A stretch of DNA of 39,371 bases from Ornithomonoglobus_A sp045532455 (GCA_045532455.1 JAZSFX010000040.1:1-39371); one strand, 5' to 3'; counted from the stretch's first letter, positions 7,703-16,115 are shown. Numbers and translations: made by a program. The notes: generated by a model from the sequence alone, not told the origin.

Positions 7703-9445
7703 TTATATATTTGTGTACATACTGTACATATTATAGTATAGGCCCTTTTGAGCCATAAGTTCTTCGTGAGTGCCCTGCTCCTCAATTCCGTTTTCGGTTA
7801 ATACAAGTATTAAAGAAGCATTTTTTATAGTTGTAAGTCTGTGTGCTATTGTAAACACTGTTCTTCCGTGTGCTAAACGTTCAAGTGATTGCTGGACAAG
7901 TCGTTCGCTTTCGTTATCAAGAGCAGAGGTTGCCTCATCAAGTATAAGAACAGGCGGATTTTTTAAAAACACTGTTGCTCTTGATATTCTCTGCTTCTGA
8001 CCGCCCGAAAGCCTAACCCCGCGCTCACCCACGTATGTATCATATCCGTTGGGGAGAGCGCTTATAAATTCGTGTGCGCCTGCAAGCTTTGCCGCCTCAA
8101 CTACCATTTCTCTTGTGGCAGTTGGCAGACCGTATACAATGTTCTCGTAAACAGTACCTGAAAAGAGGTATACATCCTGTTGCACCATTCCTATATTATT
8201 GCGCAGAGAATGAAGTGTAATATCGCAAATATCGTGCCCATCAATTAAAATTCTTCCCTCGCTCACATTATAAAATCTTGGAATAAGATTGCATAGTGTA
8301 GTTTTGCCGCTGCCCGACGGTCCTACAAGCGCAACACTTTCGCCTGGTTTAATATCTATATTTATATGTGATAGAACATTTGTGTTATCATCATCGTAAT
8401 GAAAGCTAACATTTTCGAATTTTATATTGCCCGATACGTTTTCTATATCGTAGGCATCGTCTTTTTGTATTATTTCGGGTTCGGTATCCATTATTTCCAT
8501 AAATCGTTCTATACCCGTAATTCCGCGTTGAAACTGCTCCGTAAACTGCAGAATTGTCCTGACCGATGCAAACAGTGAGCCGACATATAAAAGATATGCA
8601 GTCATATCAGCGGCATTTATTAGTTCCCTTTTCATAAACAAGCTACACGCGATAATTGCAACAAGATACATAAAACCTTCAAGAAATCTGTTTGAGGTCT
8701 GAAAACCACCCATATATAAGTAGCCCTCGCGCTTTGATGTGAAGAATTTTTTGTTGCCTTCTTCAAATTTTCTGTTTTCGATATCCTCGTTTGCAAACGA
8801 TTTTACAACACGTATGCCAAGCAGTGAATCCTCAACGTTGGCATTTACTTCGCCTATTTCTACACGTTGCTTTTTAAAAGCGGCTTTCATGCGCTTGTTA
8901 AAGAATTTTACAAAGAAGAATACCAGAGGTAAAGATATAAATATAATAAGTGTAAGCGCTATATTTACATTACATAAAATAATAAACGAAACAATAATCT
9001 TAAGTCCGCATATAAAAAACTCCTCGGGACAATGATGTGCAAATTCTGTAACGTCAAACAAATCACTTGTTAATCTCGACATAAGCGTGCCGATTTTGTT
9101 GTTCGAAAAGAACGAATACGAGAGCTTTTGAAGATGACCAAACAAATCACGGCGCATATCTGTTTCGATATTTGCGCCCATAACGTGTCCGTTGTATGCC
9201 ATATAGAAGTTAGCGCAAGAGTCAATTATACGTAAAATAAGATAAAAAGCACCGATTTTTAATATCAGTGATAATGTGAGTGCGGTTGGATTTTCTATAC
9301 CGATATTGGTAAGATACCTCACTATTACAGGGAAAATAAGGTCACATACGGTTGTGAGCGAAGCACAAATAAGGTCAAGTATTAAAATTCCCTTATAATC
9401 TTTAAAATAAGGTATAAATCTCTTTATCAGATAGCTTATTTTCAT
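7703..9445 (-). CDS. ABC exporter, fused permease-ATPase
   Basis: 580 residues: a six-helix ABC exporter membrane domain (about 1-320) joined to an ATPase domain. Walker A GPSGSGKTT, signature LSGGQKQR and Walker B VLILDEATSALD are all intact, so the protein should hydrolyse ATP. This is the half-transporter type that works as a homo- or heterodimer; no partner half is adjacent. ATG 9445 is preferred, with GGGTG seven bases upstream; an in-frame TTG at 9460 would add five residues. Substrate unknown. It is the first gene of the unit that continues into cdaA-cdaR. Confidence 0.88.
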   Translation of the reverse strand: MKISYLIKRFIPYFKDYKGILILDLICASLTTVCDLIFPVIVRYLTNIGIENPTALTLSLILKIGAFYLILRIIDSCANFYMAYNGHVMGANIETDMRRDLFGHLQKLSYSFFSNNKIGTLMSRLTSDLFDVTEFAHHCPEEFFICGLKIIVSFIILCNVNIALTLIIFISLPLVFFFVKFFNKRMKAAFKKQRVEIGEVNANVEDSLLGIRVVKSFANEDIENRKFEEGNKKFFTSKREGYLYMGGFQTSNRFLEGFMYLVAIIACSLFMKRELINAADMTAYLLYVGSLFASVRTILQFTEQFQRGITGIERFMEIMDTEPEIIQKDDAYDIENVSGNIKFENVSFHYDDDNTNVLSHINIDIKPGESVALVGPSGSGKTTLCNLIPRFYNVSEGRILIDGHDICDITLHSLRNNIGMVQQDVYLFSGTVYENIVYGLPTATREMVVEAAKLAGAHEFISALPNGYDTYVGERGVRLSGGQKQRISRATVFLKNPPVLILDEATSALDNESERLVQQSLERLAHGRTVFTIAHRLTTIKNASLILVLTENGIEEQGTHEELMAQKGLYYNMYSMYTNI

Positions 9446-9486
9446 ATTCTTCACCCACAAGTAAAAAAGTAGTTTAATATATAGTA

Positions 9487-9515
9487 ATTATATATTAAAT
9501 CTTCTAAAATGTCAA
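9487..9515 (-). promoter_or_regulatory. Promoter of the ABC exporter-cdaA-cdaR unit
   Basis: On the minus strand TTGACA (9515-9510), 17 bases and TATAAT (9492-9487) match the SigA consensus exactly. It lies in the 97-base gap after the pseudouridine synthase gene. Confidence 0.82.
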
Positions 9516-9542
9516 CGATTTAGCAGTGTATTGATAAAAAAT

Positions 9543-10469
9543 TTACATATGAAAATCTACATTTTTTTCGGATACAAATTCTTTTCCACTAAGGTACTCT
9601 AAAAAGTCTGCATCGGTTTCAAAATCAAACTTCAATTTATAGCTATGAAGTTGATGATATGAGTTTTTTATGCGCTTTGCACCGTACTTGACATCGCCAA
9701 GCAGGGGATATCCTGCATATGCCATATGCGCGCGTATCTGGTGTGTACGCCCTGTAAGAAGCTCAATTTCAAGAATTGAGTAACCGTTTCGTTTTTCAAG
9801 TGTGCGGTAAAAGGTTTTTATAGGTTTTGAATTTTCGGTAGGGAAGTCCGTTACAGTAACTTTTTTATCATTTCTTTCGAGATATGCTGATAATGTTGCG
9901 CTCTCGGGAGGATTACCCTCCACTGCGCAAAGATAGTATTTTTTAATTTCGCGATTTCTGATTTTTTCATTAATAATACGAAGTGCGGGTGCATTTTTTG
10001 CCGCGATGATAAGACCGCTTGTGTTTTTATCAAGACGGTTGCATAACGACGGTGCAAAGGAATGCTCTGCTGATGGCGAGTATTCACCTTTTTGTATAAG
10101 ATAATTTTGTATGCGGTTTATAAGAGTATCGTCTGTGCTGCTTTCGTCTGAATGAACAACAAGACCTGCACCTTTGTCGGCAATAATAATGTTTTCGTCT
10201 TCGTATACAATATCAGGGGAGGGAAGCGACGAAATAAAAGCCTCACTTATTTGGGGCTTTTGAAAAAAATCGTCATTCATATAAAGGCGAAGCACGTCGC
10301 CCTCTTTTAAAATATACGCTCCGTCTGTTTTGTGCTTGTTATTAACACGCACGCATTTTTTTCTGAGACTTTTATAGAGCATTGATGATGGCAGTGATGG
10401 CATATACTTTGTAAGAAATTTATCTAGTCTTTGACCTGCATCATTTTTGTTTATTGTAAGCTCTCTCAT
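9543..10469 (-). CDS. RluA-family 23S rRNA pseudouridine synthase with S4 domain
   Basis: 308 residues. An N-terminal S4 RNA-binding domain (about residues 10-65, AGQRLDKFLTKY...) is followed by the RluA catalytic domain. The catalytic aspartate is D147 in NRLDKNTSG. ELLTGRTHQIRAHMAYAGYPLLGD is the typical C-terminal motif. RluC/RluD-like enzymes isomerise uridines in 23S rRNA; the exact target cannot be told from sequence. The start is ATG at 10469, with GAGGG about nine bases upstream. Confidence 0.9.
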   Translation of the reverse strand: MRELTINKNDAGQRLDKFLTKYMPSLPSSMLYKSLRKKCVRVNNKHKTDGAYILKEGDVLRLYMNDDFFQKPQISEAFISSLPSPDIVYEDENIIIADKGAGLVVHSDESSTDDTLINRIQNYLIQKGEYSPSAEHSFAPSLCNRLDKNTSGLIIAAKNAPALRIINEKIRNREIKKYYLCAVEGNPPESATLSAYLERNDKKVTVTDFPTENSKPIKTFYRTLEKRNGYSILEIELLTGRTHQIRAHMAYAGYPLLGDVKYGAKRIKNSYHQLHSYKLKFDFETDADFLEYLSGKEFVSEKNVDFHM

Positions 10470-10507
10470 ATATTTTCCCTCTTAAAGTATTAAATCCTTC
10501 TATAAAT

Positions 10508-10535
10508 ATTTTAACATAAAACAGCAATATGTCAA
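10508..10535 (-). promoter_or_regulatory. Promoter of the pseudouridine synthase gene
   Basis: Minus-strand TTGACA (10535-10530), 16 bases and TAAAAT (10513-10508), about 40 bases before the start codon. Confidence 0.65.
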
Positions 10536-10552
10536 TACGGTTATATAAAAAT

Positions 10553-10590
10553 AAAATGACATTATTACAAAAAGCAATAATGTCATTTTT
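10553..10590 (-). terminator. Terminator after asp23
   Basis: A 14-bp perfect inverted repeat (10553-10566 with 10576-10589) with a 9-base loop. On the minus strand it is followed by TTTTATTTTTATA. The A-run at its other side would also allow function on the plus strand. Confidence 0.85.
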
Positions 10591-10602
10591 GCATTGAGTT
10601 TT

Positions 10603-11073
10603 TTACTCTTGAATTTGAGATTCTATTTCATCTGCCTTTTCGAAACTAACCCCTTCGATATGGATATTGACTTTTTCAACATTAAGACCAGTCATTGTTT
10701 CAACATTGTTTTTAACGCTTTCTTGTATTTCCCACGCAAGCTCAGGAATTCTTACACCATAATCCACCACGATATAAATATCAATTTTTACGCAGCCTTC
10801 GCCCATTTCAACTTTTACGCCTTTAGAGGGATTTTTTTTGGCAACAAGTTTTTCGGCAACAGAGCCTGCAAAAGATGAGTACATTCCTGCAACTCCGTTT
10901 ACCTGAGATGCTGCAATGCTCGAAATTGTTGCTACAACGTCAATAGAAATTTTTACATTTCCAACGTCGCCCTCCTCGCTATCAGTTTGTATATTGAGGT
11001 CGGGAGTTGCTTCTTCAACGATATTTTCAACAATTTCTTCGTTTTTTGTAATTTCTTCCATTGTATTTACCAT
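10603..11073 (-). CDS. Asp23/Gls24 family envelope stress protein
   Basis: 156 residues. The Asp23 domain begins near residue 42 (GNVKISIDVVATISSIAAS) and ends with VNIHIEGVSFEK. The first 40 residues are acidic and probably disordered. Proteins of this family form a membrane-associated layer or respond to alkaline/cell-wall stress; Clostridia carry several copies. ATG 11073 is the listed start; the ATG four codons later is better spaced from AAAGG and may be the true start. The gene has its own promoter and terminator, so it is a single-gene unit between the spoIIIA operon and the pseudouridine synthase. Confidence 0.88.
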   Translation of the reverse strand: MVNTMEEITKNEEIVENIVEEATPDLNIQTDSEEGDVGNVKISIDVVATISSIAASQVNGVAGMYSSFAGSVAEKLVAKKNPSKGVKVEMGEGCVKIDIYIVVDYGVRIPELAWEIQESVKNNVETMTGLNVEKVNIHIEGVSFEKADEIESQIQE

Positions 11074-11142
11074 AGCCTTTCTGTTCGCAAATTTTGTAAT
11101 GACAACGTATGCGAACCTACGTTATTTTTTCGTCATAAATAT

Positions 11143-11171
11143 ATTATAACAGAAAATTTACTTAACTTCAA
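11143..11171 (-). promoter_or_regulatory. Promoter of asp23, overlapping the end of spoIIIAH
   Basis: Minus-strand TTGAAG (11171-11166), 17 bases and TATAAT (11148-11143). The -35 element lies inside the last codons of spoIIIAH. Confidence 0.65.
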
Positions 11172-11778
11172 CTATTTTTATAGAATTTGCAGATAAATTT
11201 AATGTATCTGTTGCGATTTCGGTAAGTTTTACCACGTCATCAGCGCAAAAACCCTCTTTTTTGACGGTTATTCTGGCACTGTCGTCGCTCACATAAACAC
11301 ATATTTCGCTATAGCCTTTTGATTGTGCTATACTTTCGATTTCGTTTTCTGCCTCTATCTCCGAAGAAATATTAATAATTTTATCACCTGCCTTTTTTCT
11401 TATTTCTTCGTCAAAGTTTGTATTGGCGGCGGTTGCATTAAGGATTTCCATAGACTTTGAACGTGCGCTCTCACGATCGAGGCGTGCGCGTTCAAAATAT
11501 CCGCCGTCAGTATCCTCAACACTTTCTACAGTTGAAGTTTCTTTCTCATCATCAGCAGCATCAGTTTCTTCTTCCTGCGATGATGCAGATGTATCTTCCT
11601 CAACGTTGTCCTCTACAGTTGAAACAAACTGTGCCTCACCAAGCTTTTTACCCGTTTCTATGTAGCTTTCGCCATCACTGACCTGAATAGAGTCCTGATA
11701 CGACCAGTTAAGATACCCTGCAATTCCAATCAATAGCACCAACGATGCCGCCACTATCTCCTTCTTTTTCAAAATCAA
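11158..11778 (-). CDS. spoIIIAH: Stage III sporulation protein AH (SpoIIIAH)
   Basis: 206 residues from TTG 11778, chosen because AAAGGAGG lies eight bases upstream and because it abuts the spoIIIAG stop; the longer frame runs into spoIIIAG. One N-terminal membrane helix (about residues 7-23) is followed by a low-complexity acidic linker rich in Glu, Ser and Thr, and a C-terminal ring-building-motif domain from about residue 100. SpoIIIAH sits in the mother-cell-derived outer forespore membrane and pairs with forespore SpoIIQ to form the feeding channel. SpoIIQ is not in the window. Confidence 0.88.
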   Translation of the reverse strand: MILKKKEIVAASLVLLIGIAGYLNWSYQDSIQVSDGESYIETGKKLGEAQFVSTVEDNVEEDTSASSQEEETDAADDEKETSTVESVEDTDGGYFERARLDRESARSKSMEILNATAANTNFDEEIRKKAGDKIINISSEIEAENEIESIAQSKGYSEICVYVSDDSARITVKKEGFCADDVVKLTEIATDTLNLSANSIKIVEVK

Positions 11779-11779
11779 A

Positions 11780-12274
11780 TTAATTACCTCCTTTTTTGTA
11801 AATACATATTTTGTGTGCCTCCACATCAAGAGCCGCCATAACCGCACGTGTAAGCTTTTCCTCTATTGCAGCATTATGAGCACCCTCGGCAGTTACAATC
11901 ACACCCTTAACCTTTGGATACACCTCGTTTATTACCATAGGTTCACCATCGTTCATAACTGCTTTTTCGTCGTAGCTCTCGTTTCCTCCTCCAACTAATG
12001 TTGTGTTTTTTCGTTTTTCGTAGGCTATGTTTTTCTCGTTTGTCCCGTAGTATGTTATCATCACACTTACCTTGCCTGCACCGTCTATATCCTCAAGAAT
12101 TTCCTTTAACCGTTCCTCCTCGCTTGCCGATACAGACGCAGAATTTGTAGTTGTAGCATTGTCCTTTGTTTTACCGCCAATAAAAGAAATAAAGATAAGT
12201 CCTATTATAACTATTAAAATTAAAATACGATTATTCTTGTTTTTGACTATTTTTTTTAATATATCTTTTTCCAT
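11780..12274 (-). CDS. spoIIIAG: Stage III sporulation protein AG (SpoIIIAG)
   Basis: 164 residues with one membrane helix at about 18-36 and a C-terminal domain of the ring-forming type (SVMITYY..., VNEVYPKVKGVIVTAEGA). SpoIIIAG builds the large ring of the SpoIIIA-SpoIIQ channel. ATG 12274 is supported by GAGGTAG seven bases upstream. The gene begins 44 bases inside the 3' end of spoIIIAF, in another frame. Confidence 0.92.
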   Translation of the reverse strand: MEKDILKKIVKNKNNRILILIVIIGLIFISFIGGKTKDNATTTNSASVSASEEERLKEILEDIDGAGKVSVMITYYGTNEKNIAYEKRKNTTLVGGGNESYDEKAVMNDGEPMVINEVYPKVKGVIVTAEGAHNAAIEEKLTRAVMAALDVEAHKICIYKKGGN

Positions 12275-12710
12275 TTAAAACTACCTCATTCACATTGTAT
12301 ACCTCCATAAGTCTTGGTATTATTTTATCGTCTGACGCGTGAGAATGTAATATAATCTCAGATATGCTTTTTATATCCCCATTCTCCGTTAAAAGCCTCA
12401 CAGACACATCGCCTGTATAGTTAAACTCATCTTTTAATCTTTCTTTTATATCTTCTTCAATTCTTGCAGATATTGCATTGGAAACAGAGGAAGAATAAAT
12501 ATTCTCATAATTTTGTGTATTTTCATTTATATCATCCAACCCTGAGAATATGTTAATGTCTGTAAGTGCAGATAAAGGTGCAACAATAGCGCTTATGATT
12601 ATAAACCCCGTTATTATACTCACATATTTACGCATATTTTCGGGTGTAAGCATAACGCCCACAGATGAAAGCAGCGTTGCACCAATGATGGTGATTATGT
12701 AACTTTTCAT
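12231..12710 (-). CDS. spoIIIAF: Stage III sporulation protein AF (SpoIIIAF)
   Basis: 159 residues. Two N-terminal membrane helices (about residues 3-20 and 32-50) precede a soluble domain with the SpoIIIAF ending IPRLMEVYNVNEVVLNG. The family is a component of the channel across the mother-cell-derived membrane. It lies nine bases after spoIIIAE and its last 44 bases overlap spoIIIAG. Confidence 0.9.
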   Translation of the reverse strand: MKSYIITIIGATLLSSVGVMLTPENMRKYVSIITGFIIISAIVAPLSALTDINIFSGLDDINENTQNYENIYSSSVSNAISARIEEDIKERLKDEFNYTGDVSVRLLTENGDIKSISEIILHSHASDDKIIPRLMEVYNVNEVVLNGKRYIKKNSQKQE

Positions 12711-12719
12711 TTTACCCTC

Positions 12720-13778
12720 CTACATACTGAAACCAATTATCATTGAGATGTTTATGGTAAATAACACTGCCACCATAATTACAATAGCAAAAAGAGTAGT
12801 AACAGACTTACTCATTTCCCAGAGCATTGAGCTTATTTTTGCGTCTGTGATAGGCTCGCACACTGCGGCAACAAGCCTTAGCATAAACTGTATTATTCCT
12901 ATTTTTATTATGGGAATGGCACATATGCCCACAATGGCAATAATACCTGCAGTGCCTGTGGCATTTTTCATTATTTTTGCTCCGCCCATAATTGTTTCCA
13001 ATGTATCTGACAAAAAGCCGCCCACCACGGGCACAAGCGTTCCTATTGTAAACTTTATGGATTTTGCGCTCATTGCGTCAAGAGCGGGGGCATTAAGACC
13101 GTAAATTGTGTTAACTCCCGTAAATACAGTTATAATAGCTGCCAAAAGCCATTTAGAAACAGAGTTTATTACTTTCGAAAAACCGACTAATTTCACACCT
13201 GAGCTCATATTTGATACAACACTTAAAATGGCGCTGAATACAATCAGGGGTACAAGTGCTTTTTCTATAATAATAGAAATTACGTATACCGTTCCCGAGA
13301 GAATAGGCTCAAAAGATGCGGCACTCGCAGGCTTTCCGCTGATTGCAAGTGTAACCATTATTGCAGGGGATAGCTTGGTAATAAAAGTACACATCATATT
13401 AGTTACATCAACCGTATATTCAAGTGCAATCGAAAAGCATTTTAGAGAAATACCGCTCATAAGAGCATAAACAGTAAAGAATGCCGCCTCTGCGCTTGTT
13501 TTTTCGCCAAGCGAGGTAGAAATTACACTTGTAACTGAGCTGATAATGGCAATTATTATCATTGTAAGAATAAAATGCGCTTCGTTTTTCAATTCATCTG
13601 TAAGATTAAAAAATAATAGCTCCAATAGCTTTATGGGATTAAGAGTAAAATCACCATGGCTTATCGAAGAAACTGTATCATTAAAAAGCTCCTCACCCTC
13701 AATATATGGAATTTCGGCGCCAAAGGCAGTGGCGCAGAGCATGAGAAAAACTAAACTAAATATAATTAATCGTTTCAA
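12720..13778 (-). CDS. spoIIIAE: Stage III sporulation protein AE (SpoIIIAE)
   Basis: 352 residues. A signal peptide (about residues 1-20, cleavage after AFG) is followed by a polytopic region of roughly seven to eight helices. PVVGGFLSDTLETIMGGA is the conserved core of the family. SpoIIIAE is thought to form the membrane pore of the channel complex. Its start lies 23 bases inside spoIIIAD. Confidence 0.93.
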   Translation of the reverse strand: MKRLIIFSLVFLMLCATAFGAEIPYIEGEELFNDTVSSISHGDFTLNPIKLLELLFFNLTDELKNEAHFILTMIIIAIISSVTSVISTSLGEKTSAEAAFFTVYALMSGISLKCFSIALEYTVDVTNMMCTFITKLSPAIMVTLAISGKPASAASFEPILSGTVYVISIIIEKALVPLIVFSAILSVVSNMSSGVKLVGFSKVINSVSKWLLAAIITVFTGVNTIYGLNAPALDAMSAKSIKFTIGTLVPVVGGFLSDTLETIMGGAKIMKNATGTAGIIAIVGICAIPIIKIGIIQFMLRLVAAVCEPITDAKISSMLWEMSKSVTTLFAIVIMVAVLFTINISMIIGFSM

Positions 13779-14148
13779 TGCATACCTCCAGAAATCCCTC
13801 TATAACGGGCATTGTCATAAACAGTATAAATATTTTTCCTGCTAAAAATACCTTTTGAGCAATGGCCTGCTCTCCGCAATCACGTAATAGTTCACCACCG
13901 TATTGAGTTATGTAAGATACACCCACAACCTTTATTATAATTTCAAAATACTTCTTGTCCACACCGCTTTTTTCGGTTATTGAAAATATTGAATTAACCA
14001 CTGAAATTACTGCCTCAGCAGTGTATGACATTATTATAATTGCACACACAAGCGAAACACCTATTGCAAATTCTTTTCGGTACTCTCTCAAAAACAGGGA
14101 CAGTAAACCGCCTATAAGTGCAATTCCTATAACCTTAAAAATATCCAT
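13756..14148 (-). CDS. spoIIIAD: Stage III sporulation protein AD (SpoIIIAD)
   Basis: 130 residues, the normal length, mostly hydrophobic with three or four helices. ISYITQYGGELLRDCGEQAIAQK-type sequence near residues 77-98 is diagnostic for SpoIIIAD/AC-AD proteins. Two bases separate it from spoIIIAC and it overlaps spoIIIAE by 23 bases. Confidence 0.93.
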   Translation of the reverse strand: MDIFKVIGIALIGGLLSLFLREYRKEFAIGVSLVCAIIIMSYTAEAVISVVNSIFSITEKSGVDKKYFEIIIKVVGVSYITQYGGELLRDCGEQAIAQKVFLAGKIFILFMTMPVIEGFLEVCIETINYI

Positions 14149-14150
14149 AG

Positions 14151-14345
14151 CTATAAATTAAAAATATTCTTTACCGTTTCAAATAACGTGCTTATTTCCT
14201 GTATTACAATTAAAAGCACGGCTATAAGACCTGCAATAGTGGTCATAAGCGCCATATCATCGCGCCCTGCACGTGAAAGAAGCTGATTTAATACTGCAAT
14301 CACAATACCCACTCCTGCAATCTGAAAAATTAAATCTACATTCAT
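14151..14345 (-). CDS. spoIIIAC: Stage III sporulation protein AC (SpoIIIAC)
   Basis: 64 residues with two membrane helices (about 5-22 and 33-51). The pattern IFQIAGVGIVIAVLNQLL followed by GRDD matches the SpoIIIAC family. It lies four bases after spoIIIAB. Confidence 0.92.
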   Translation of the reverse strand: MNVDLIFQIAGVGIVIAVLNQLLSRAGRDDMALMTTIAGLIAVLLIVIQEISTLFETVKNIFNL

Positions 14346-14349
14346 ATTC

Positions 14350-14853
14350 CTACACCAACATTAAACATAAAAATGCTCCTGTTAAAATCCCTCCGCTGCT
14401 GTATAGCCTGCAATACTTTTCCGTATCAAAACGCGCAGAGGCAATATGTATATCGAGCATATTCAAAACACCCTCTATTGTTTTTATCTGTTCACACTCA
14501 TCTGTCATTCCAAGTTTTGTACCCAAAAGAGAAAGAGTGTGTATATCCTCTTTGTTAAGACACAAAGAAGCTGCACTTTTATTTATGGCATATTGCCACG
14601 CTTTAGATGCACCCATTGTTTTTATGCTATCCGCTGCAAGCTTAAATACTCCCGAAGTATCGGATAGCTTGTCAGCCTCAGTAAAAGCCCTTTCCATATC
14701 GGTATATGTAAAGCGAATGCAGCTCTGAAAAACTCTCAGTGCATTCTTAAATTCCATAAGGCTTTTGAGCCGACTTCTTAATTTAAAACTTTTTAAAAAT
14801 CCCAAAGCGCTACAAATAAAAAGCGCTGCAATGGCAAAAATAAATTTCAACAT
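14350..14853 (-). CDS. spoIIIAB: Stage III sporulation protein AB (SpoIIIAB)
   Basis: 167 residues. An N-terminal membrane helix and a short C-terminal one flank a helical domain similar to the GspF/T2S inner-membrane family. LGTKLGMTDECEQIKTI is the typical SpoIIIAB segment. It starts five bases after spoIIIAA. Confidence 0.9.
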   Translation of the reverse strand: MLKFIFAIAALFICSALGFLKSFKLRSRLKSLMEFKNALRVFQSCIRFTYTDMERAFTEADKLSDTSGVFKLAADSIKTMGASKAWQYAINKSAASLCLNKEDIHTLSLLGTKLGMTDECEQIKTIEGVLNMLDIHIASARFDTEKYCRLYSSGGILTGAFLCLMLV

Positions 14854-14858
14854 AATAT

Positions 14859-15806
14859 TTAGTGTCCCTTTATATTAAAAACAGTGTCGTTTTCACATAT
14901 TTCCATTTTAAATTCTGAGGTTTTAAAATCACGCGAAAGAACCGCAAAAACATTGAAAAAGCCTGTTAAAGAGGCAAGGTCATCACGTCTTTTGATGTCA
15001 TTTATATTAAAGGCGTGTATGGTGGTAATAATTCTCACACCGCAGTTTATAATGTTCTCAATTGCTTTTATGTCCCCAAGTGTGCCTATTTCGTCAGTTG
15101 CAATCACCTGCGGCGACATAGACCGCAAAACCATCATCATACCTTTATCCTTAGAGATTGACGAAAGAATATCAGTATTTAACCCTAAATCAAAATGAGA
15201 GCGCCCTTCGCTTAACGATGCAATTTCGTCGCGCTCATCTACAACGCTTACTCTTAAACCCTTGTTTGAAACTTGTCTTATTGCATCGCGAAGAAGCGTA
15301 GTTTTACCTGCGCCCGGTGGTGCAATAATGAGCGTGTTTTTTATATCGTTATCAGTATATATTTTATTAATCAGCTTGTCCGCACATCCTCTTACTTCGC
15401 ATGCAAGACGGTAGTTCAGGGTAGAAATATCCTTAATAAATGTAACCTTGTCCTCTTTTATAACACCGCTTCCGCAAACACCTATTCTGTGTCCGCCGTC
15501 TATTGTTATAAATCCTTTGGCAATGCTTTCTTGCTTTGCATACATCGAAGACTTTGTTGCAATTTCTATTGCCTCGTCTATGTGTGCACGTGTAACCTTA
15601 ATTGCCCCATTAAGACTTTTAGTCAAAAACCCCGTTGAGTTAAGATAATATGTACCATCACTGTAATAGAGCATAAGCGGTTTGCCAATGCTCATACGTA
15701 TTTCGTAGGCTTCTTCAAAATTAATGCGGTACATATATTTACGCAAAGAGGAAGGCATAAAAGCAAGTATTCCTCTGTATGTGTTTTGTTGTGCTGCAAC
15801 GTACAT
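14859..15806 (-). CDS. spoIIIAA: Stage III sporulation protein AA, secretion-type ATPase (SpoIIIAA)
   Basis: 315 residues. A type II/IV secretion-like AAA+ ATPase that powers the SpoIIIA-SpoIIQ channel. Walker A is APPGAGKTTLL near residue 165 and a Walker-B-like VIATDEIGT lies near residue 235. GFRIGVCG-like GGHRIGVCG in the N-terminal half is also typical. The start is ATG at 15806, with GGGAG nine bases upstream. It is the first gene of the operon. In Bacillus subtilis this operon is transcribed by SigE; I could not find a convincing SigE promoter upstream. Confidence 0.93.
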   Translation of the reverse strand: MYVAAQQNTYRGILAFMPSSLRKYMYRINFEEAYEIRMSIGKPLMLYYSDGTYYLNSTGFLTKSLNGAIKVTRAHIDEAIEIATKSSMYAKQESIAKGFITIDGGHRIGVCGSGVIKEDKVTFIKDISTLNYRLACEVRGCADKLINKIYTDNDIKNTLIIAPPGAGKTTLLRDAIRQVSNKGLRVSVVDERDEIASLSEGRSHFDLGLNTDILSSISKDKGMMMVLRSMSPQVIATDEIGTLGDIKAIENIINCGVRIITTIHAFNINDIKRRDDLASLTGFFNVFAVLSRDFKTSEFKMEICENDTVFNIKGH

Positions 15807-15979
15807 CTTAATTTACTCCCTTCATAAATTACTCCAAAAATGTTTTTGGTTTATCTTTTATATGTATATATAATCTATTATAAAAAAATTTAAAATATGA
15901 CTCTTTGTCCCACTATAAAAAGGTCAATATTGTAATTGTCGTTCGCACAGCTCACTTTCATAAGTAGACTTTTTTGTAA

Positions 15980-16013
15980 TTTAGTAAATTTTGAAAATAC
16001 AAAATTTACTAAA
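15980..16013. repeat. Perfect 14-bp inverted repeat
   Basis: TTTAGTAAATTTTG (15980-15993), six-base spacer AAAATA, then its exact reverse complement (16000-16013). No T-run follows on either strand, so it is not a normal terminator. It lies 16 bases from the first DnaA-like box. Confidence 0.85.
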
Positions 16014-16028
16014 AGATAAAAAAGAAAC

Positions 16029-16115
16029 TTATTCACACGGGCGTGGATAAGTTTAAGAAAATGGCATAAAAAGGAAAAAATATATTATTTGTACCGTGGA
16101 TAAAAACGTGGATAA
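16029..16115. promoter_or_regulatory. Candidate DnaA-box cluster
   Basis: TTATTCACA at 16029-16037 fits the relaxed DnaA box TTWTNCACA on the plus strand. CGTGGATAA (minus strand TTATCCACG, one base from the consensus TTATCCACA) occurs three times exactly, at 16042-16050, 16095-16103 and 16107-16115. The first two face each other with a four-base gap. The surrounding 200 bases are AT-rich. No dnaA, dnaN or rpmH lies in the window, so I do not call it oriC. Confidence 0.5.

Noticed and set aside
11104..11122. LexA (SOS) box in front of asp23
   Set aside because: CGAAC-N4-GTTAT matches only the left half and part of the right half of the Firmicute SOS box; too weak.
11423..11681. Antisense ORFs across spoIIIAH and other long genes
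   Set aside because: They are frame shadows of well-supported genes, with Ser/Cys-rich composition and no ribosome sites.
15807..15900. SigE promoter for spoIIIAA
   Set aside because: TCATATT and CATATAAA occur on the minus strand but about 31 bases apart, far from the 13-15 expected. No convincing pair found.
15985..16005. CodY-type operator
   Set aside because: AATTTTGAAAATA lacks the central bases and right arm of AATTTTCWGAAAATT; explained better by the inverted repeat.
16029..16115. Chromosomal replication origin (oriC)
   Set aside because: No dnaA, dnaN, rpmH or recF nearby, three of four boxes deviate at the last base, and no DnaA-trio array was recognised. Kept only as a DnaA-box cluster.
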